DNA of 64,000 nucleotides from Leptodactylus fallax (GCA_947044405.1 CAMRHE010000076.1:5004001-5068000), one strand, 5' to 3'. Counted from the stretch's first letter, positions 12,561 to 23,690 are shown. Made by a program: numbers and translations. The notes: generated from the sequence alone by a model not told the origin.

Positions 12561-13391
12561 GAAACATGACTTATAAAATAGAGATCTACATTGCTTTTTT
12601 ATTTAGCGCCAACATATTTGCCCACACTCTATGGATAGGGCTCACATTCTACATTCCCACAAACACAGGTAGCGCATACAAACTCTATGCAGACTTGTCC
12701 TTGGCGGGATTCAAAACCAGGACCACCGTGCTGCCATTTTTACTGTTGTTTTCACTTGGAGTGCTGCCCATTTTTTGCTTTAACGAACAATTGCCTGGAC
12801 CCTGGGATTTTTCCACCCTTATTTTGTGATAGATAGGCGATAGTCCCTTATCACGCTCATCCACAAGGCTCTCCATAAGGGCTCTCCTCCCTACATTTCC
12901 TCCCTCATCTCTGTCTATCGCCCAACCCGTACAGTGAGAAAGAGAGGATACTATATTTACGCATTCCAGCAATGTTTCAGCTCATTATTATGGTGTTGTT
13001 ACTCTATCCCTCGGTATAATGCACTGTGTTCCCATGAAATATGTCTGCATGCCAATAATTCCATAATCATGCCTACGCTGCTTGATCTATGGGCTACAGT
13101 TTATAGATAATCTTCCTGGATTGAAGAGATTAAGTGTAAAATCATAATGTTCACAGCAGCAGAAGAGGAGTGTGATGATTCTGACGTGGCAGTGACCTGT
13201 CCATACATGTGAATATTGTAGAGTAGGTCGGGATGTGTCATGATCTGGGTGAAGATAGAGGGAGCCGGAGACAAGCTGAACATAATTTACTGTGAAATGG
13301 ATAATGGAAGGTGCAAAATCTTTCTATAGCATGTGGCAAATATGACACATCTTGCTCAGAATAATGATGGGCATGATAGATTATGGATGAT

Positions 13392-13421
13392 CGATAGATA
13401 GATAGATAGATAGATAGATAG
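13392..13421. repeat. (GATA)n microsatellite
   Basis: Seven to eight uninterrupted GATA units. Confidence 0.9.
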
Positions 13422-14765
13422 GCGAATCAGAGGCACAGTAAATACTCAATAGACCATTACGGCTATGTATAAAATCTACTAAACAAAAGCATACATTTTA
13501 TCTGTGAAATCAAATATGGAATTTAATGTATACTTAGTCATGGTATAGCTAAAACTCCTAGTAACAGTGCCACACATTTTGTAATGGTTGCATCTGGTAT
13601 TGCAGCTCAAAAGAGCTCAGACTAATTTAAATGAATGGGCCTAAACTGCAAAACCAGATGCAATTGCTAAAGTGCTTTGCCTGGTAAACAATGAAGGGAA
13701 AGCAGCACTGGCTGATGGTAGTTTGGGGAAGCGCAAACATTTTACTGTTTATAAAGACATCTGACAAAAATAAAGATACTTTCAATTTAGCTGATCGGGA
13801 TCAATCTCCCACTGATCTGGTATCGAGGAGACAGAAAACCACCTTGGTTGGAAAAAGTGGAGTCTACCGGTCATCTAAGCGCTGACACATGGGCAATGGG
13901 CAATATTGACTATTGGCAGTCAATAGGGGTGGTTGGAACTTCTTGGGAGGGTAATTACCCCATGTGCCCTAGTTGTTATGCTTAGCTCCACTTCCTTTAA
14001 CCCTTCAGGGACACTTAACATCTTTTACTCTCTGTTGGGGCTGTGTCTATGACTACACTTTTTGGCCGTCCACATCAAACAGATCTTATAGTCACATTCA
14101 TGCCTTTGTTGGATGAAGAGTTTATTACTGTATATAACTAAATGTCGATCGAAATAAGATGAAAGTTACAATATCTCCAAATTGCTCATAAATCGACATC
14201 CATGCGCATGTAATCCAGTATTTTCTATTGATCTGGTTTTTTTCCTATTTGACACCCTGTCTTCATGTTTAATTCATGGTTGTGATTATAGATGAAGATG
14301 AGAGGAATAGGAGACCTTAATCACCCGATTGATTAACAACTGTAAAGCAACGGTCTAGACATCTGCTGCAAAGACAGCATTATATCCAATTAATTAACCT
14401 CATAGTTAATTAAATCACTTCCAGGTATGGATCACCATGATGTGTTCATTATAAAAACTCAATTATTTGTTAAATACTTAACTTATAATCTTAACTCTGA
14501 AATACATATTATTTTCTCCACTATTTAATACATAGTCTGAATAGTTCATTTATTGGGTCAACACTATGTCCAGTTTTACTGGTTGGGGTGCTCCACCCGG
14601 CACAGTGCTTGTAGGGTCATGTAGTTGTGCAGACGTGCCAAAATGGAAACTATGAGACGTTCTTTAATACCAGAACCTAAACTTTGCTTATCTTGGCTGC
14701 TGATAATAGGATAGTGATAGAAATAGACAGGATATGGCACACATAATCAACACATTACATGTTAC
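13422..14765. other. Unique DNA, homeobox-like site cluster
   Basis: No gene is seen. 14310-14420 holds several TAATTAA-type sites in repeat-free DNA, compatible with a regulatory element. This is inference from motif content only. Confidence 0.3.
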
Positions 14766-14984
14766 GCTTGGTTCACACTTATGTCGCCTCTCCATTGTTC
14801 TGGTGCATCAGGGTACCCGAGCAACAGAGAGGCGGACCGCTAAAACAGTGGTAACACACCGAGTCTGATGGACCCCATTGACTATAATGAGGTCCGTTGG
14901 GTGTCCGCCTTTATCAAACTGAAAATGGCGGAGGAAAAAGTCCTCTGTGCAGACTTCCGACGCAGATATGAACCTAGCCTGAGA
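14766..14984. mobile_element. MITE related to the copy at 1616
   Basis: The left end GCTTGGTTCACACTTATG and the right end CAGATATGAACCTAGC are imperfect inverse copies. The sequence is non-coding and the boundaries are approximate. Confidence 0.45.
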
Positions 14985-15171
14985 CAGTCAACTAGCCAAT
15001 CCAGCCAACAACAGTCTAACATGTATGGTCACCTTAAGATTATGGACAATGGACCAGGTTGGTTATTACTAGGGAGGGTAAAGTGCTATGAACAGTAATA
15101 CATAATAGGACATGAACCTGCACAAGGCTATAAATGCTACCATTTTCACCTATTATAACTTTTCTGACCTG

Positions 15172-15310
15172 TTAGAAGGTATTGGGAGCAGTGGTTACAT
15201 GAGGACATGCAGACATGGCTAACAGGCTCCAGATAGCCCAAACAGACCACCAGTAGAGAACACAGTTCTTTCTCTGCCATCCAGACGCAGGGGAAACCTT
15301 CATTACACCG
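15172..15310 (+). pseudogene. Tc1-like transposase fragment (helix-turn-helix region)
   Basis: A block with TATTGGGAGCAGTGGTTACA, then CTCCAGATAGCCC and GACCACCAGTAGAGA parallels the better preserved stretch at 15480-15580. Both appear to descend from the N-terminal DNA-binding part of a Tc1-like transposase. It is full of stops and frame breaks. Confidence 0.45.
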
Positions 15311-15339
15311 TTACAAAAACATAAATTGTTGTCTTCTAG

Positions 15340-15665
15340 CCATTCCAGAGATAGTTGACTGCAAGAATTATCTCGACAATACGCTCAAAGAAATTTTGCC
15401 CAGTTGACAGACTTTGAGAGGGAGCCCATCATTGTACTGAGATAAGCAAGATGGTCATTTCTGTAAATTGCCTGCAATTTAGGCTGTTGTGACCTAGCTG
15501 TTACGAGGTGTTGGGAGTGGTGGTTACACCCAGTGAACACGCTCCAGATGGTCCACACAAAGCACCAGTAGAGAGGATTGTTTGGTCTGCCCGACATGCA
15601 TGAGCAGCTCCCAAAGTTTCCTTGTCCACCATCCAAACACAGATGGCTCCTTCATGCCAAACAAC
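15340..15665 (+). pseudogene. Tc1-like transposase N-terminal remnant
   Basis: Conceptual translation through frame breaks shows FAQLTDFER, then a helix-turn-helix-like RWSF...DLAV, then CWEWWLH, and RSRW...TSRED, in the order seen in the paired-like DNA-binding domain of a Tc1-like transposase family. Several stops interrupt it, and the DDE catalytic half is absent. It is unrelated at sequence level to the intact Tc1 copies at 55-62 kb. The family is assigned by recognition. Confidence 0.55.
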
Positions 15666-15699
15666 ATCACAAAAACATACATTAAAAATATTACAAAAT

Positions 15700-16889
15700 T
15701 AACAATTCAAACTAAATAATACACATGTGATGGAGGATCTCCATCAGCATTAACCTGGTCATTTTTAATTTTGGTGGGAAATTGCCCTTTGCGAAAATTT
15801 CAGCTCCATTATAGGCTTTTTCCTTTAACAATTTCTCTTCTTTGTTTTATTGAAAGCATCAGTTTTACAAAAACGTCTCCCGGCCCTGGTGCCTATTGCA
15901 TGTGATTATCACTCCTCAAATCGCAGCCTCATAGAAATTGTTCTAAAATGTCCTTAACCTTTCAACCATGTAGAAAGACATAAATCTGTCCAGCCAAAGA
16001 CAAAGGAAAACAACATGACCCGACACTTGTTAATTCTCCTAATGAACTTGAATATCAACTTCCATGTCAAAGAGGCCCTAATTAAAATATTGAAATGAAA
16101 GCCGCTTTGCCATTTGTATGATCCTCCAGAGGGTTTTCTTCACTATCAGATGGGGAGCAATCTCCTAATATTTTGACAAAGAGATACCCATAATGTGCAT
16201 TCAAAAACACAACAGCCCATTATTTTCCGAGAAACAAAGGAGACACTACGAGTATAATGATATAAAAAGACAAATTGGATTACAATCATAAAACAAGCAG
16301 CTCAGTGAAGCAGAGCCAAAAGGAAGATAAAAAGAGTCATTTTACTATATAAAAAAAGCAATATAGTTTTAGGAAAAAAAAAAACAAAAAACAAAAACAG
16401 CGCTGAAGGATTCATATAGAGATTGCCTGACCAAGCAACCACTAAAATCCAGAGACATGAACTCTTTTCTTGAATTGCATTCTGGTTCATGATTGATCTC
16501 TGGCCATTAGGATTCACTGGGCAAATCACTTTACTATGTTTCACCAATTATTCATCAAAATCAGTCAGGCGATAAAATTTGTTTAAATTGTTCTTCTATT
16601 ACAGGAAAAAAAAAATAAGAATTTTTAGATTAAATTAAATTTAAATTAAAGATTTTTTGTTTTTTTCCTTCCAGTATTTTTTTTTCCTTTATTATTTCTT
16701 TGTTAATTTTTATTCTAGACAAGGCTGCATAAGCCGTAGTTTTTGTTTTACAGGACAAATTGTATTTTAGGGCACCATTTTGGAGTGCTCATATATTAGT
16801 GTTTATTGTAGGGGAAATATTGTTACAAAAATATTGTATTATAAATTGTGGTTACGGGGATACCAAATATGTCTTCCAATGGTCTCTTT
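15700..16889. other. Unique DNA, possible conserved non-coding element
   Basis: No gene was found. 15770-16290 is repeat-free and has the mixed composition often seen in deeply conserved non-coding elements. This can only be tested by alignment. Confidence 0.3.
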
Positions 16890-16903
16890 CAATAAGTTTC
16901 AAT

Positions 16904-17149
16904 GTAGTAGTATAATGTAGTACTGTGTTAGCCATTGAAAGTAGTGGAAGAGTGAAGAAATCAGGCGATACCAGGTACAAGGTCTTAAAATCCTTTGAAA
17001 GACCCATTTGTATAGGGTAAAAAAAATCTGTGAATTTTCAGTTCTTGTATAACACCATGTCTGATGAAGGAAGCTAATACTTCCGAAAGCTTACCATCAA
17101 ATATACTCAGTTAGCCTCTAAAAGGTATCGCCTGATTTCTTCACTCTTC
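16904..17149 (+). mobile_element. 246-bp retroposed insertion with 14-bp target duplication
   Basis: CAATAAGTTTCAAT flanks both sides (16890-16903 and 17150-17163), a 14-bp direct repeat consistent with retroposition. Inside, 16946-16972 and 17124-17150 are perfect 27-nt inverse copies about 150 bp apart. Between them, CTGATGA (17058 area) is followed by GGAAG-loop-CTTCC and GAAA, resembling a hammerhead core with one extra A. The layout suggests a fragment of a Penelope-like or related ribozyme-bearing retroelement. There is no reading frame. The family assignment is inference. Confidence 0.55.
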
Positions 17150-17689
17150 CAATAAGTTTCAATAGAATGTATTTATTGTGGGTTTTTTAAATACTTTTTA
17201 AAAGGGACACTAAAATTATTTTTTGATTCATATTGTCTGAAAGACCATCTCCGCAACAATAATAGATGTCTACTCACAGTGTCTTTCCTTATCCTGCTTT
17301 CATCTTCTTCAGTAAGTTCCATGATCGCAGTGTGACCTCTTTTTTCTGGCATGGATTGCTGTGCACACAGGAGGACTCTCCCTGTCGCTTGCAGATACTA
17401 TTGGGAATTATCATATGAACTAGAACTTCTCTTGTTTTTGTGTGAAAATGCCTTCCTGTTCCTCTTCTGTCTCTCACATAAGCTCAATATAGCCCTCCTC
17501 TCTCACATACAGCTCATAATTCACCCCTCTCTCACAGTCAGGTCACCATGCTCCAAATACCTTCCCCATAGTTACCAGTAACAGTTTATAAGGACTTTTG
17601 GTAACATGATCCTCATAGTTTAAGATCCTGGCAGGTACAAAGTATTATTAGTACAGGTATTAGACATGGGTATAAGTATTAGACATGGG

Positions 17690-18470
17690 TACAGGGAAGG
17701 GGGCATAAAAAATGAAAAAAATTAAAAAAATGTTTTTTTTTTTTAAATAGAAAAATTCAAAACATCCCCCCTTTCCCTAGATCTCAAATAAAGATAAATA
17801 AACAAAAATAATTATAAATAAATTATGCATCCCCACAGCTGAAAACACATCTAAAATATTTTTCTGATATGGTGAACGGCGTAGCGGGAAAATAATTCAA
17901 AATGACAAAAATCGCCATTTTTCTGCAATTTTGCTTCTCATAAAAAATGAAATAAAAAATAAAAAACAATCAAAGCAACAGACATTCTCCAAAATGATAT
18001 ATCTAAAAAGTACATCTGGTCAAGCAAAAAAGACACCCTATGCATCCCCATAAACGGAAATATAAAAAAGTTACAGGTGAATATGTTGACTCCAAGAAAT
18101 AAATTTTTTTTGCAAAGTTTTGTATTTTTTTTTTTCAGGGGTTAAAACATAAAAAAAATAAAAAAATAAATTTGGGATCCCTGAAATTGTGTCAATCCAT
18201 AGAACACAGCTGACATGTCATTTTGGCTGTCGCAAAGTTGCACAAATGCAGTTTTTCTCCAATTCCACCCCATTCTGAATTTTTTTTCAGCTTTCCAATA
18301 CATCGTACAAAATATTAAATGATACCATGACAAAGTACAATTTTTCCTGCAAACATTAAGCCCCCATATGGCTCTGTGAACGGAAAAATAAAAAAGTTAT
18401 GGGGTTTGGAAGGTGTGGAGTCAAAAATAAAAATTGAAAAATGCCTGCGGCGGGAAGGGGTTGATTATGT
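17690..18470 (+). repeat. Dispersed anuran repeat, AT-rich
   Basis: The stretch contains GGTGAACGGCGTAGCGG, repeated AAAAAAGTTA blocks and the ending GCCTGCGGCGGGAAGGGG. I recognise this as a high-copy frog repeat of uncertain class. It is non-coding with many A/T runs. Confidence 0.45.
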
Positions 18471-19082
18471 AATAGAATTTTTTGGGGGATTTGTCAACTT
18501 TTATAAAAAAAAGAAAAAGAAGCCTTAGTTTTTCTTTAGCAATTTCTAAATGAACATTGCTCGGCAAAATCTGTCTTCAGCATGTACTGGACATGCTGAA
18601 TATGTCTAACTGTTAAAGGCAGTGGCAGGCCTCTCAGCCCGCCTCTTCTCTCCCTGACTGCTACCTGACTACATACAGTATAGCCTGCTTCTGCTTGTGT
18701 TGACCCTATTCAGCTTGTATAGTAAATGCTGAAGATGGATTTTCTTACCATCACCTTGCTTGCCTTGCTTCAGAGACAGTTTTCTTAAAAAATAAAATTT
18801 TACAAAATACCCTAATAAAATCTATTATAAAAATACTTAAAATCACTTTACTGCTCTGCAATACAAGAGCTGAAGTGAGGATTTGGTTAGAACCTGCGCC
18901 ACGACTCCCTATCAATCATTTTTATTATCACTATTAGGAATAGTTATCCCATTTCGAGAGGATTTTGTTTCTGTTCTAGTAAACATTCGTTGTCCCCGTG
19001 AAATAACAATGCGACATCATTGTTTGTTAGAACTTGTGTTGTGCCAGCTCTCTGTTATTCCTCCAGGATATGTATGAAGGAA

Positions 19083-19492
19083 TTAAAGGGGTGGTTCAGA
19101 ATTTAAGGCAAACTCAAGGTTGGCCAAGGTGGTTGTAATGCAAAAAAAAAAGCATACCTATTCCCCATGTTCTGTTGGCCTGTCATGGTGCCCTCTCTCT
19201 CCCATGCCGAAACTCTCCAAAGCGGAGAGGCTCACATGACAACCACCAATCAGTGGCCTCAGAAGTTGCTAGATAGGGACTGGTGACGTCACTCAGAGAA
19301 ATCAGCGATTCCTTATAAGTGACCACTGATTGGTCATGTGAGCCTCTCCACTTCCAGTACAGCAAGTTCTGTTATGGGAGAGAAAGGGGACCGGGGCAAG
19401 ATAACAATGTCGGAGATAGGTGAGTATATCTTCTTTTTTTTCGTTTTACACCCACTCCTGAGTTTGCCCTACATTCTGGACTACCCCTTTAA
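19083..19492. mobile_element. TTAA-flanked MITE with 33-bp inverted ends
   Basis: The left end from 19083 (TTAAAGGGGTGGTTCAGAA, running on to GGCAAACTC) is matched by the inverse of the right end (GAGTTTGCCC...CTACCCCTTTAA, ending 19492) with about four mismatches in 33 bp. TTAA is duplicated. The interior has no transposase. This is the clearest TTAA MITE in the window. Confidence 0.75.
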
Positions 19493-19509
19493 CAACTAAG
19501 TGTTATCAT

Positions 19510-20075
19510 TAGAGATGAGCAAACCAAAGCTGCAGAAGTGGAATTCGATCCGAATTTCAGGAAATATTCGATTTGCATCGAATCCGAATTTCCTCACGCT
19601 TCGTGGTAACGATTCGCATTTAGTTCAAAATGGCTGCTGTACATATTAAGACATGGGGCAAGGAACTCTGGGAATGCGGGATCACCCACAAGGCCATGCG
19701 TGCAGCCAATCAGCAGCCAGCCCTGTGATGTCACATCCCTTTAACCCCTCGCAAGCACACACGGCATGTTTGACCGCTGCATCCAAGGTGTTAAATCCCC
19801 CGATCGGTTATGGAGCAGGGTGTTAGCTGTGACTGACACCTAACACCCTGCTGCATAACCGATCCAGGGTTTTAACACCTTGGATGCCGCGGTCAAACAT
19901 GACCGCGGCATCCAAGGGATTCCGCCATTTTGACGCCCATCCCGGCTCTTTGCAGCCAATAAATAGCTGTTTTTGCTACGTGATTCGCCGCGATTTCATT
20001 CGGATCAAATAGAATCGTATTGCGAAATTCGGCGAAGTTGCCGAATCGAATTTTTGAATACTTTGCTCATCTCTA
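19510..20075. mobile_element. hAT MITE (566 bp) with perfect 8-bp target duplication
   Basis: It starts TAGAGATGAGCAAA and ends TTTGCTCATCTCTA, a 14-bp perfect inverted terminal repeat. GTTATCAT flanks both sides (19502-19509 and 20076-20083). The 8-bp duplication and the TAGAG terminus fit the hAT superfamily. Internal arms (TCGATCCGAATTTC and the inverse side GAAATTCGGC) add further palindromic structure. It is non-autonomous. Confidence 0.8.
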
Positions 20076-20083
20076 GTTATCAT

Positions 20084-21440
20084 TCTCCTTGTCATTGGGG
20101 CATGCCACTGCACACTCATTTCTGACAATATCAGATATATCCTATTGGCAAGAAAAATTTTAACAGGCTGTTGTCAATTTATTCTATCATTTCCAGGAGG
20201 CTTTACAGAGCAGCACCACAATGCTTAATAAGAAAATGATGCTCCAGAATTGTCATTTCATGGGAGATGATACATTTACTACATAAGACCTGCCAGGAGA
20301 GCGGACCGGTCCTCTTCAATTGCACATATACGAGGTCCATTATCTCAATACCTGACCCGGTTTGATACCTATTATGAAACAAGCCTATAGAAACTTACCA
20401 AATCTTTCTATTACTGTATTGAACTCAAGGTTCTTCTATTATCTGACTCATTTCAGTTTTATTATAAGTATAATGATAAAGCTTCTTTGTTATACAACGG
20501 GGAGAAAAAAAAATCCTAAGTATTCAAGGGAAGAAAACATTCAATCAGATTAAGTAGAGATGCAGCCGTCCTCAGAATTACAGGCAAAGTATGCTTTTAT
20601 AATAGAACTAAAAAATTTTATCCCTTGTTTTTGCAGAGTCTGATGCTGCAGTTGTGGCTGTACGTTTACATTATGGGGCTATTAAATCAGAGATTTGCTC
20701 AGATTGTATAATAAAATACCTTTTACAATCTGTCGTAACACTATATTGGAAATTTGAATAAAAATTGCTTTGCTATTATTGTACAAATACTTGCAAGAAA
20801 AAATATGATCTCTTGCCAGTTCACCCGGTAATGATATGTAAATCTTTAATTACATTGTTTCCATCTATAACACCTTCCCTTTTTTTTTCATTCCCTCGTT
20901 TCTTTAATTACTTCATCTGCAAGAGATAAAAAAAATCAGACAGTTTATGAAAAGGTTTGGTCTCGAAACGTCAGTCATTTTATTTCTGTCACAGGCCAAT
21001 ATTGGTTGCCAACCTTGGATATAAGTTCTAGGTTGGCAACCAATCATGTTTTCTAAATGAAAGAGAATGTCCACCATCCATAAAGAATTAACAATCTTGC
21101 AAATAATGTTGATGAAATATTTCTATTTTGTGTATACAGATTCAATGAAAACATATATGTCTCCATGGTAACAGACTACAAACCTGTAGTCGGATTCTGC
21201 AACTTTACGTCTTGCTAACCTTCTTAATGTACTTTATATAATTTTTCGTAGTCTGTTGCCACTGAGACAGATAAATCTGCATAGGAGCTGTAGATAGGCT
21301 ATTGGAGCAATAAAAGATAGTTGCACAGGGGGCGCTTACTTTAATTTTCTAATTTGCTAAACATAAAAAGGTTACAGCAGTGAATGGATATGATGGCCAA
21401 TCAATAGGAACCTGAAATCAAAGCCACTTTCAATATTAGA
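20084..21440. other. Unique AT-rich DNA, no gene seen
   Basis: No recognised gene or RNA. A short GGTCTCGAAACGTC motif near 20960 resembles tails of frog retroelements but is isolated. Confidence 0.4.
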
Positions 21441-21614
21441 TTAAAGGGGTTGTCAGGGCTTATTTTTTATGGCCTATCTTCAGGATAGGCTATAACTATC
21501 TATAGGGGGTCGACACCCTGGACCGATCATCTGTATGGAGCTGCTTCTGATGCCCTTCCAGTACACAATATGGAGCCAAAAGCAGAAAGCTCCGTCTTTT
21601 GTCTATTGTCCTCT
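21441..21614. mobile_element. TTAA-type MITE, left part, split by the LTR element
   Basis: TTAAAGGGGTTGTCAGGG at 21441 begins a copy of the TTAA MITE family. It is cut at 21614 where the 5' LTR starts. The right part is not visible downstream and would fall in the degraded stretch after the 3' LTR. Confidence 0.55.
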
Positions 21615-22592
21615 TGTAAGAGACAGCCAATGTTGTCTTAAGCTTCATTTGTCTGTATAAACTGTTAATGTTGAATGTATTTCTGTGATTCTGTTCCTTT
21701 AAGACAGCAGCCATTGTAATTGTGACATGATGCTGGAGTGAGACCCCCCCCCCTTTTATGTCAGCTTGCCTGTTCTGCAGACAGAGTGTGAGCAGAGAAG
21801 CAGGAAGTGACGAGACAGAGAGCAGCAGCCATCTTGGCAAGTGTTGTATTGAACTGGTGTGGAGATTTTTCTGTACAGCTAAGCTGTATCTTGGTCCAGA
21901 GACAAACAGAGTGTAAAGAGACAACAGGACTAGTGAGTCCACGTGAAAGGAACTGTGCTCAGTGGCTGATCAGTGAGACTGACATTGTGACTGTGTATAT
22001 GGATACCACAGATAGAGACTCGCAGTGCTGTTGATGTACTGGACGGCACCTGCTAAATCCCGCTTTACATCCCAGCTCAGTGTATGGATTCGGCAGGACT
22101 GTCAGTGTGCTGAGTGGAATCTGCTGTTGGATTACATTGCATTCAGTTGGTTTCCCTGTCTGTTAAAGAGGACTTCATTTCTCCCAAGATCCTGATAACC
22201 GTGAGGAGAGGACGCTTCACTATAAAAGAAAGGACCGACTTTGGGCCCCACCACGCGCTTCTACGGACTGTAAGCGGTCCACCTGGACCACTGGGGAAAA
22301 GGGGGTGCACCCAAATGTGAAGTCAGGGTCAGTTAGGGATAGTTTTGAGTATATTGTTCATTCAGTGTCCATACTGCAGAAGTGGACAGAGTAAAAGTAG
22401 AAACCATTGCAGAATTTGCCTTGAAATTGTTCATGCTATATTGTATATTTTGCTTGTCTTTAGCCCTGTCATTTTACCTTTAACTAACCTTTATTAACTT
22501 ATAGTAAATATATATTTTTTTTCTTGAACTACCGCGTGTGCGTTCATTTCTGGTTGCGGAGTCCAAACCACCTGCCTTGCTCTCGGTTCACA
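21615..22592 (+). repeat. 5' LTR of the Ty3/gypsy element (978 bp)
   Basis: It starts TGTAAGAGACAGCC and ends CGGTTCACA, just 3 nt before the primer site. A TATA-box-like TATAAAAG lies at 22221-22228. A C10 run sits at 21744-21753 (C7 in the other LTR), and the substitution C/T follows in TGTCAGC. A 75-codon frame inside (21807-22034) is repeated in the 3' LTR but has no known domain and is not called. Confidence 0.88.
22221..22228 (+). promoter_or_regulatory. TATA box candidate in the 5' LTR
   Basis: TATAAAAG about 606 bp into the LTR is the best TATA match and would define the U3/R border shortly downstream. The same octamer occurs at 28408-28415 in the 3' LTR. No transcript data. Confidence 0.45.
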
Positions 22593-22595
22593 AAT

Positions 22596-22613
22596 TGGCG
22601 TAGTCGGCAGGAT
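22596..22613 (+). promoter_or_regulatory. Primer binding site, serine tRNA
   Basis: TGGCGTAGTCGGCAGGAT is complementary to the 3' end (CCA plus acceptor stem and T-arm side) of vertebrate tRNA-Ser of the AGA/TGA type, over all 18 positions as I recall that tRNA. It lies 3 nt after the LTR end, the expected position for minus-strand priming. Confidence 0.75.
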
Positions 22614-22625
22614 CCGCTTACCAGA

Positions 22626-23606
22626 ATGGACGGTGACGCACCCGTTCGGGAGAATGGTGCTGGAGGAAGAATGCCAGCAGGGGCTATAATGAGTCAGTTA
22701 GCTAAATTTGATGGCAATAATATGTCAGTGAGTATGTGGGTGGAACAGATACGAATGATACAGCGAATGTACCAGACCGCACCAGAAGTACTAGTAGAGC
22801 TAGCAATATTGACATTACAAGGGGATGCTAAGACCACGGTGATACTGAGGCCATTTGAACAAAGGCAGACATTTGAGCAAGTAGTCCAGATTCTAGAAAC
22901 CATCTATGGAGAAACTGCATTGCTGGGGTCTCTGCAGGCTCGGTTCTTCCAGAGGGTACAACAGGAGAATGAAAGCCTTCCCCAATATGCAAATGCCCTA
23001 CAAGAACTGCTCCGAGATATTCAAAGGAAGGAAAGAGGGGGCTCGCCAGCCTTCTGTAACCCTGATCGGACTCTCCGTGACCAGTTTGTCCTGGGGATAC
23101 GTGACGGCAGTTTAACTGTGACTATGCAGGATTTTATACGACGAGAGACTGATGCTAAATTCCATGATGTACAGGTAGAGGCCATCTCCCGTGCCAATAG
23201 TATGGTCCCGAGGCCGCAGACCGCAGTTGGAGTTACTTTGTCACAGGGGGCTAGTTCTGGCTCAGAGACAGTAGAAAAAGGGACGGTTAAAGAAATTCTC
23301 ACAGTAATGCAGAAACTGCAAGAACAAATGGAACACTTGCACACTCGTTGTGATGAGCAGTCTATGAAAATTGCAGACTTCCAGAAGACTGGAGATGAAA
23401 GGGTGAGCCATCCACACCCAGCAAGTCAGAATCACCCACCACCCCGCTGGAGGGGTGAGGATAGGACCTACCGAAGGGGTCCAAATCATTTAGTGCAGTG
23501 CTCAGGAGAAATCGAAGGGGCTTACCGAAGGGGCCCAAACAGATGGCCAGAACGACGGGGGGATACGCTGCTGGGAGTGTGGACGGATGGGCCACGTTGC
23601 TGCTAG
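22626..23606 (+). CDS. gag: Gag polyprotein of the Ty3/gypsy element (326 aa, C-terminus out of frame)
   Basis: This encodes the structural protein that would assemble the intracellular particle and bind the element RNA. I chose the ATG at 22626 because it is the first one after the primer site; the frame stays open upstream into the LTR, where a start would lie before the primer site. Residues about 15-220 form an alpha-helical capsid-like region (LAKFDGNN, later ESLPQYANALQEL near 114-128). The C-terminal part is basic, with two YRRGPN motifs. The nucleocapsid zinc knuckle (CX2CX4HX4C) is present just beyond, at 23569-23610, but in the +1 frame, so this frame ends at a TAG (23604) without it. 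A G6 run at 23557-23562 is the likely place of a one-base gain, by mutation or sequencing error. Pol lies downstream in the same numeric frame. Confidence 0.8.
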   Translation: MDGDAPVRENGAGGRMPAGAIMSQLAKFDGNNMSVSMWVEQIRMIQRMYQTAPEVLVELAILTLQGDAKTTVILRPFEQRQTFEQVVQILETIYGETALLGSLQARFFQRVQQENESLPQYANALQELLRDIQRKERGGSPAFCNPDRTLRDQFVLGIRDGSLTVTMQDFIRRETDAKFHDVQVEAISRANSMVPRPQTAVGVTLSQGASSGSETVEKGTVKEILTVMQKLQEQMEHLHTRCDEQSMKIADFQKTGDERVSHPHPASQNHPPPRWRGEDRTYRRGPNHLVQCSGEIEGAYRRGPNRWPERRGDTLLGVWTDGPRCC

Positions 23607-23652
23607 ATGTCCAGAGCAGCGACAAACTTATGAGAGACCGCCGTTAAACTGA
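23569..23652 (+). pseudogene. Nucleocapsid zinc knuckle, displaced into the +1 frame
   Basis: Reading from TGC at 23569 gives C-x2-C-x4-H-x4-C, with CWEC, then GRMGH, then RC at 23608-23610: a perfect retroelement CCHC knuckle. The frame closes at TGA 23650-23652. It belongs to the end of Gag but is out of frame with the upstream gag ORF by one base. The family normally has this motif in frame, so the break is either an inactivating indel in the upstream G run or a consensus error. Confidence 0.7.
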
Positions 23653-23690
23653 AGTCCCCTGCTGCTGAAGGGCGTGTAGTAGGGGAGACT
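23643..23690 (+). promoter_or_regulatory. Candidate -1 ribosomal frameshift signal between gag and pol
   Basis: G TTA AAC (23643-23649) sits in the zinc-knuckle frame directly before its TGA stop. A slip of one base back places ribosomes in the frame that is open from 23634 into pol. GTTAAAC is a known slippery heptamer type in some RNA viruses. Three bases downstream, AGTCCCCT (23653-23660) can pair with AGGGGAGACT (23681-23690) with a two-base bulge, giving a stimulatory stem candidate. No experiment supports it here. Confidence 0.5.

Noticed and set aside
21807..22034. 75-codon frame conserved in both LTRs
   Set aside because: Identical because the LTRs are identical; no recognisable domain and it lies within regulatory sequence.
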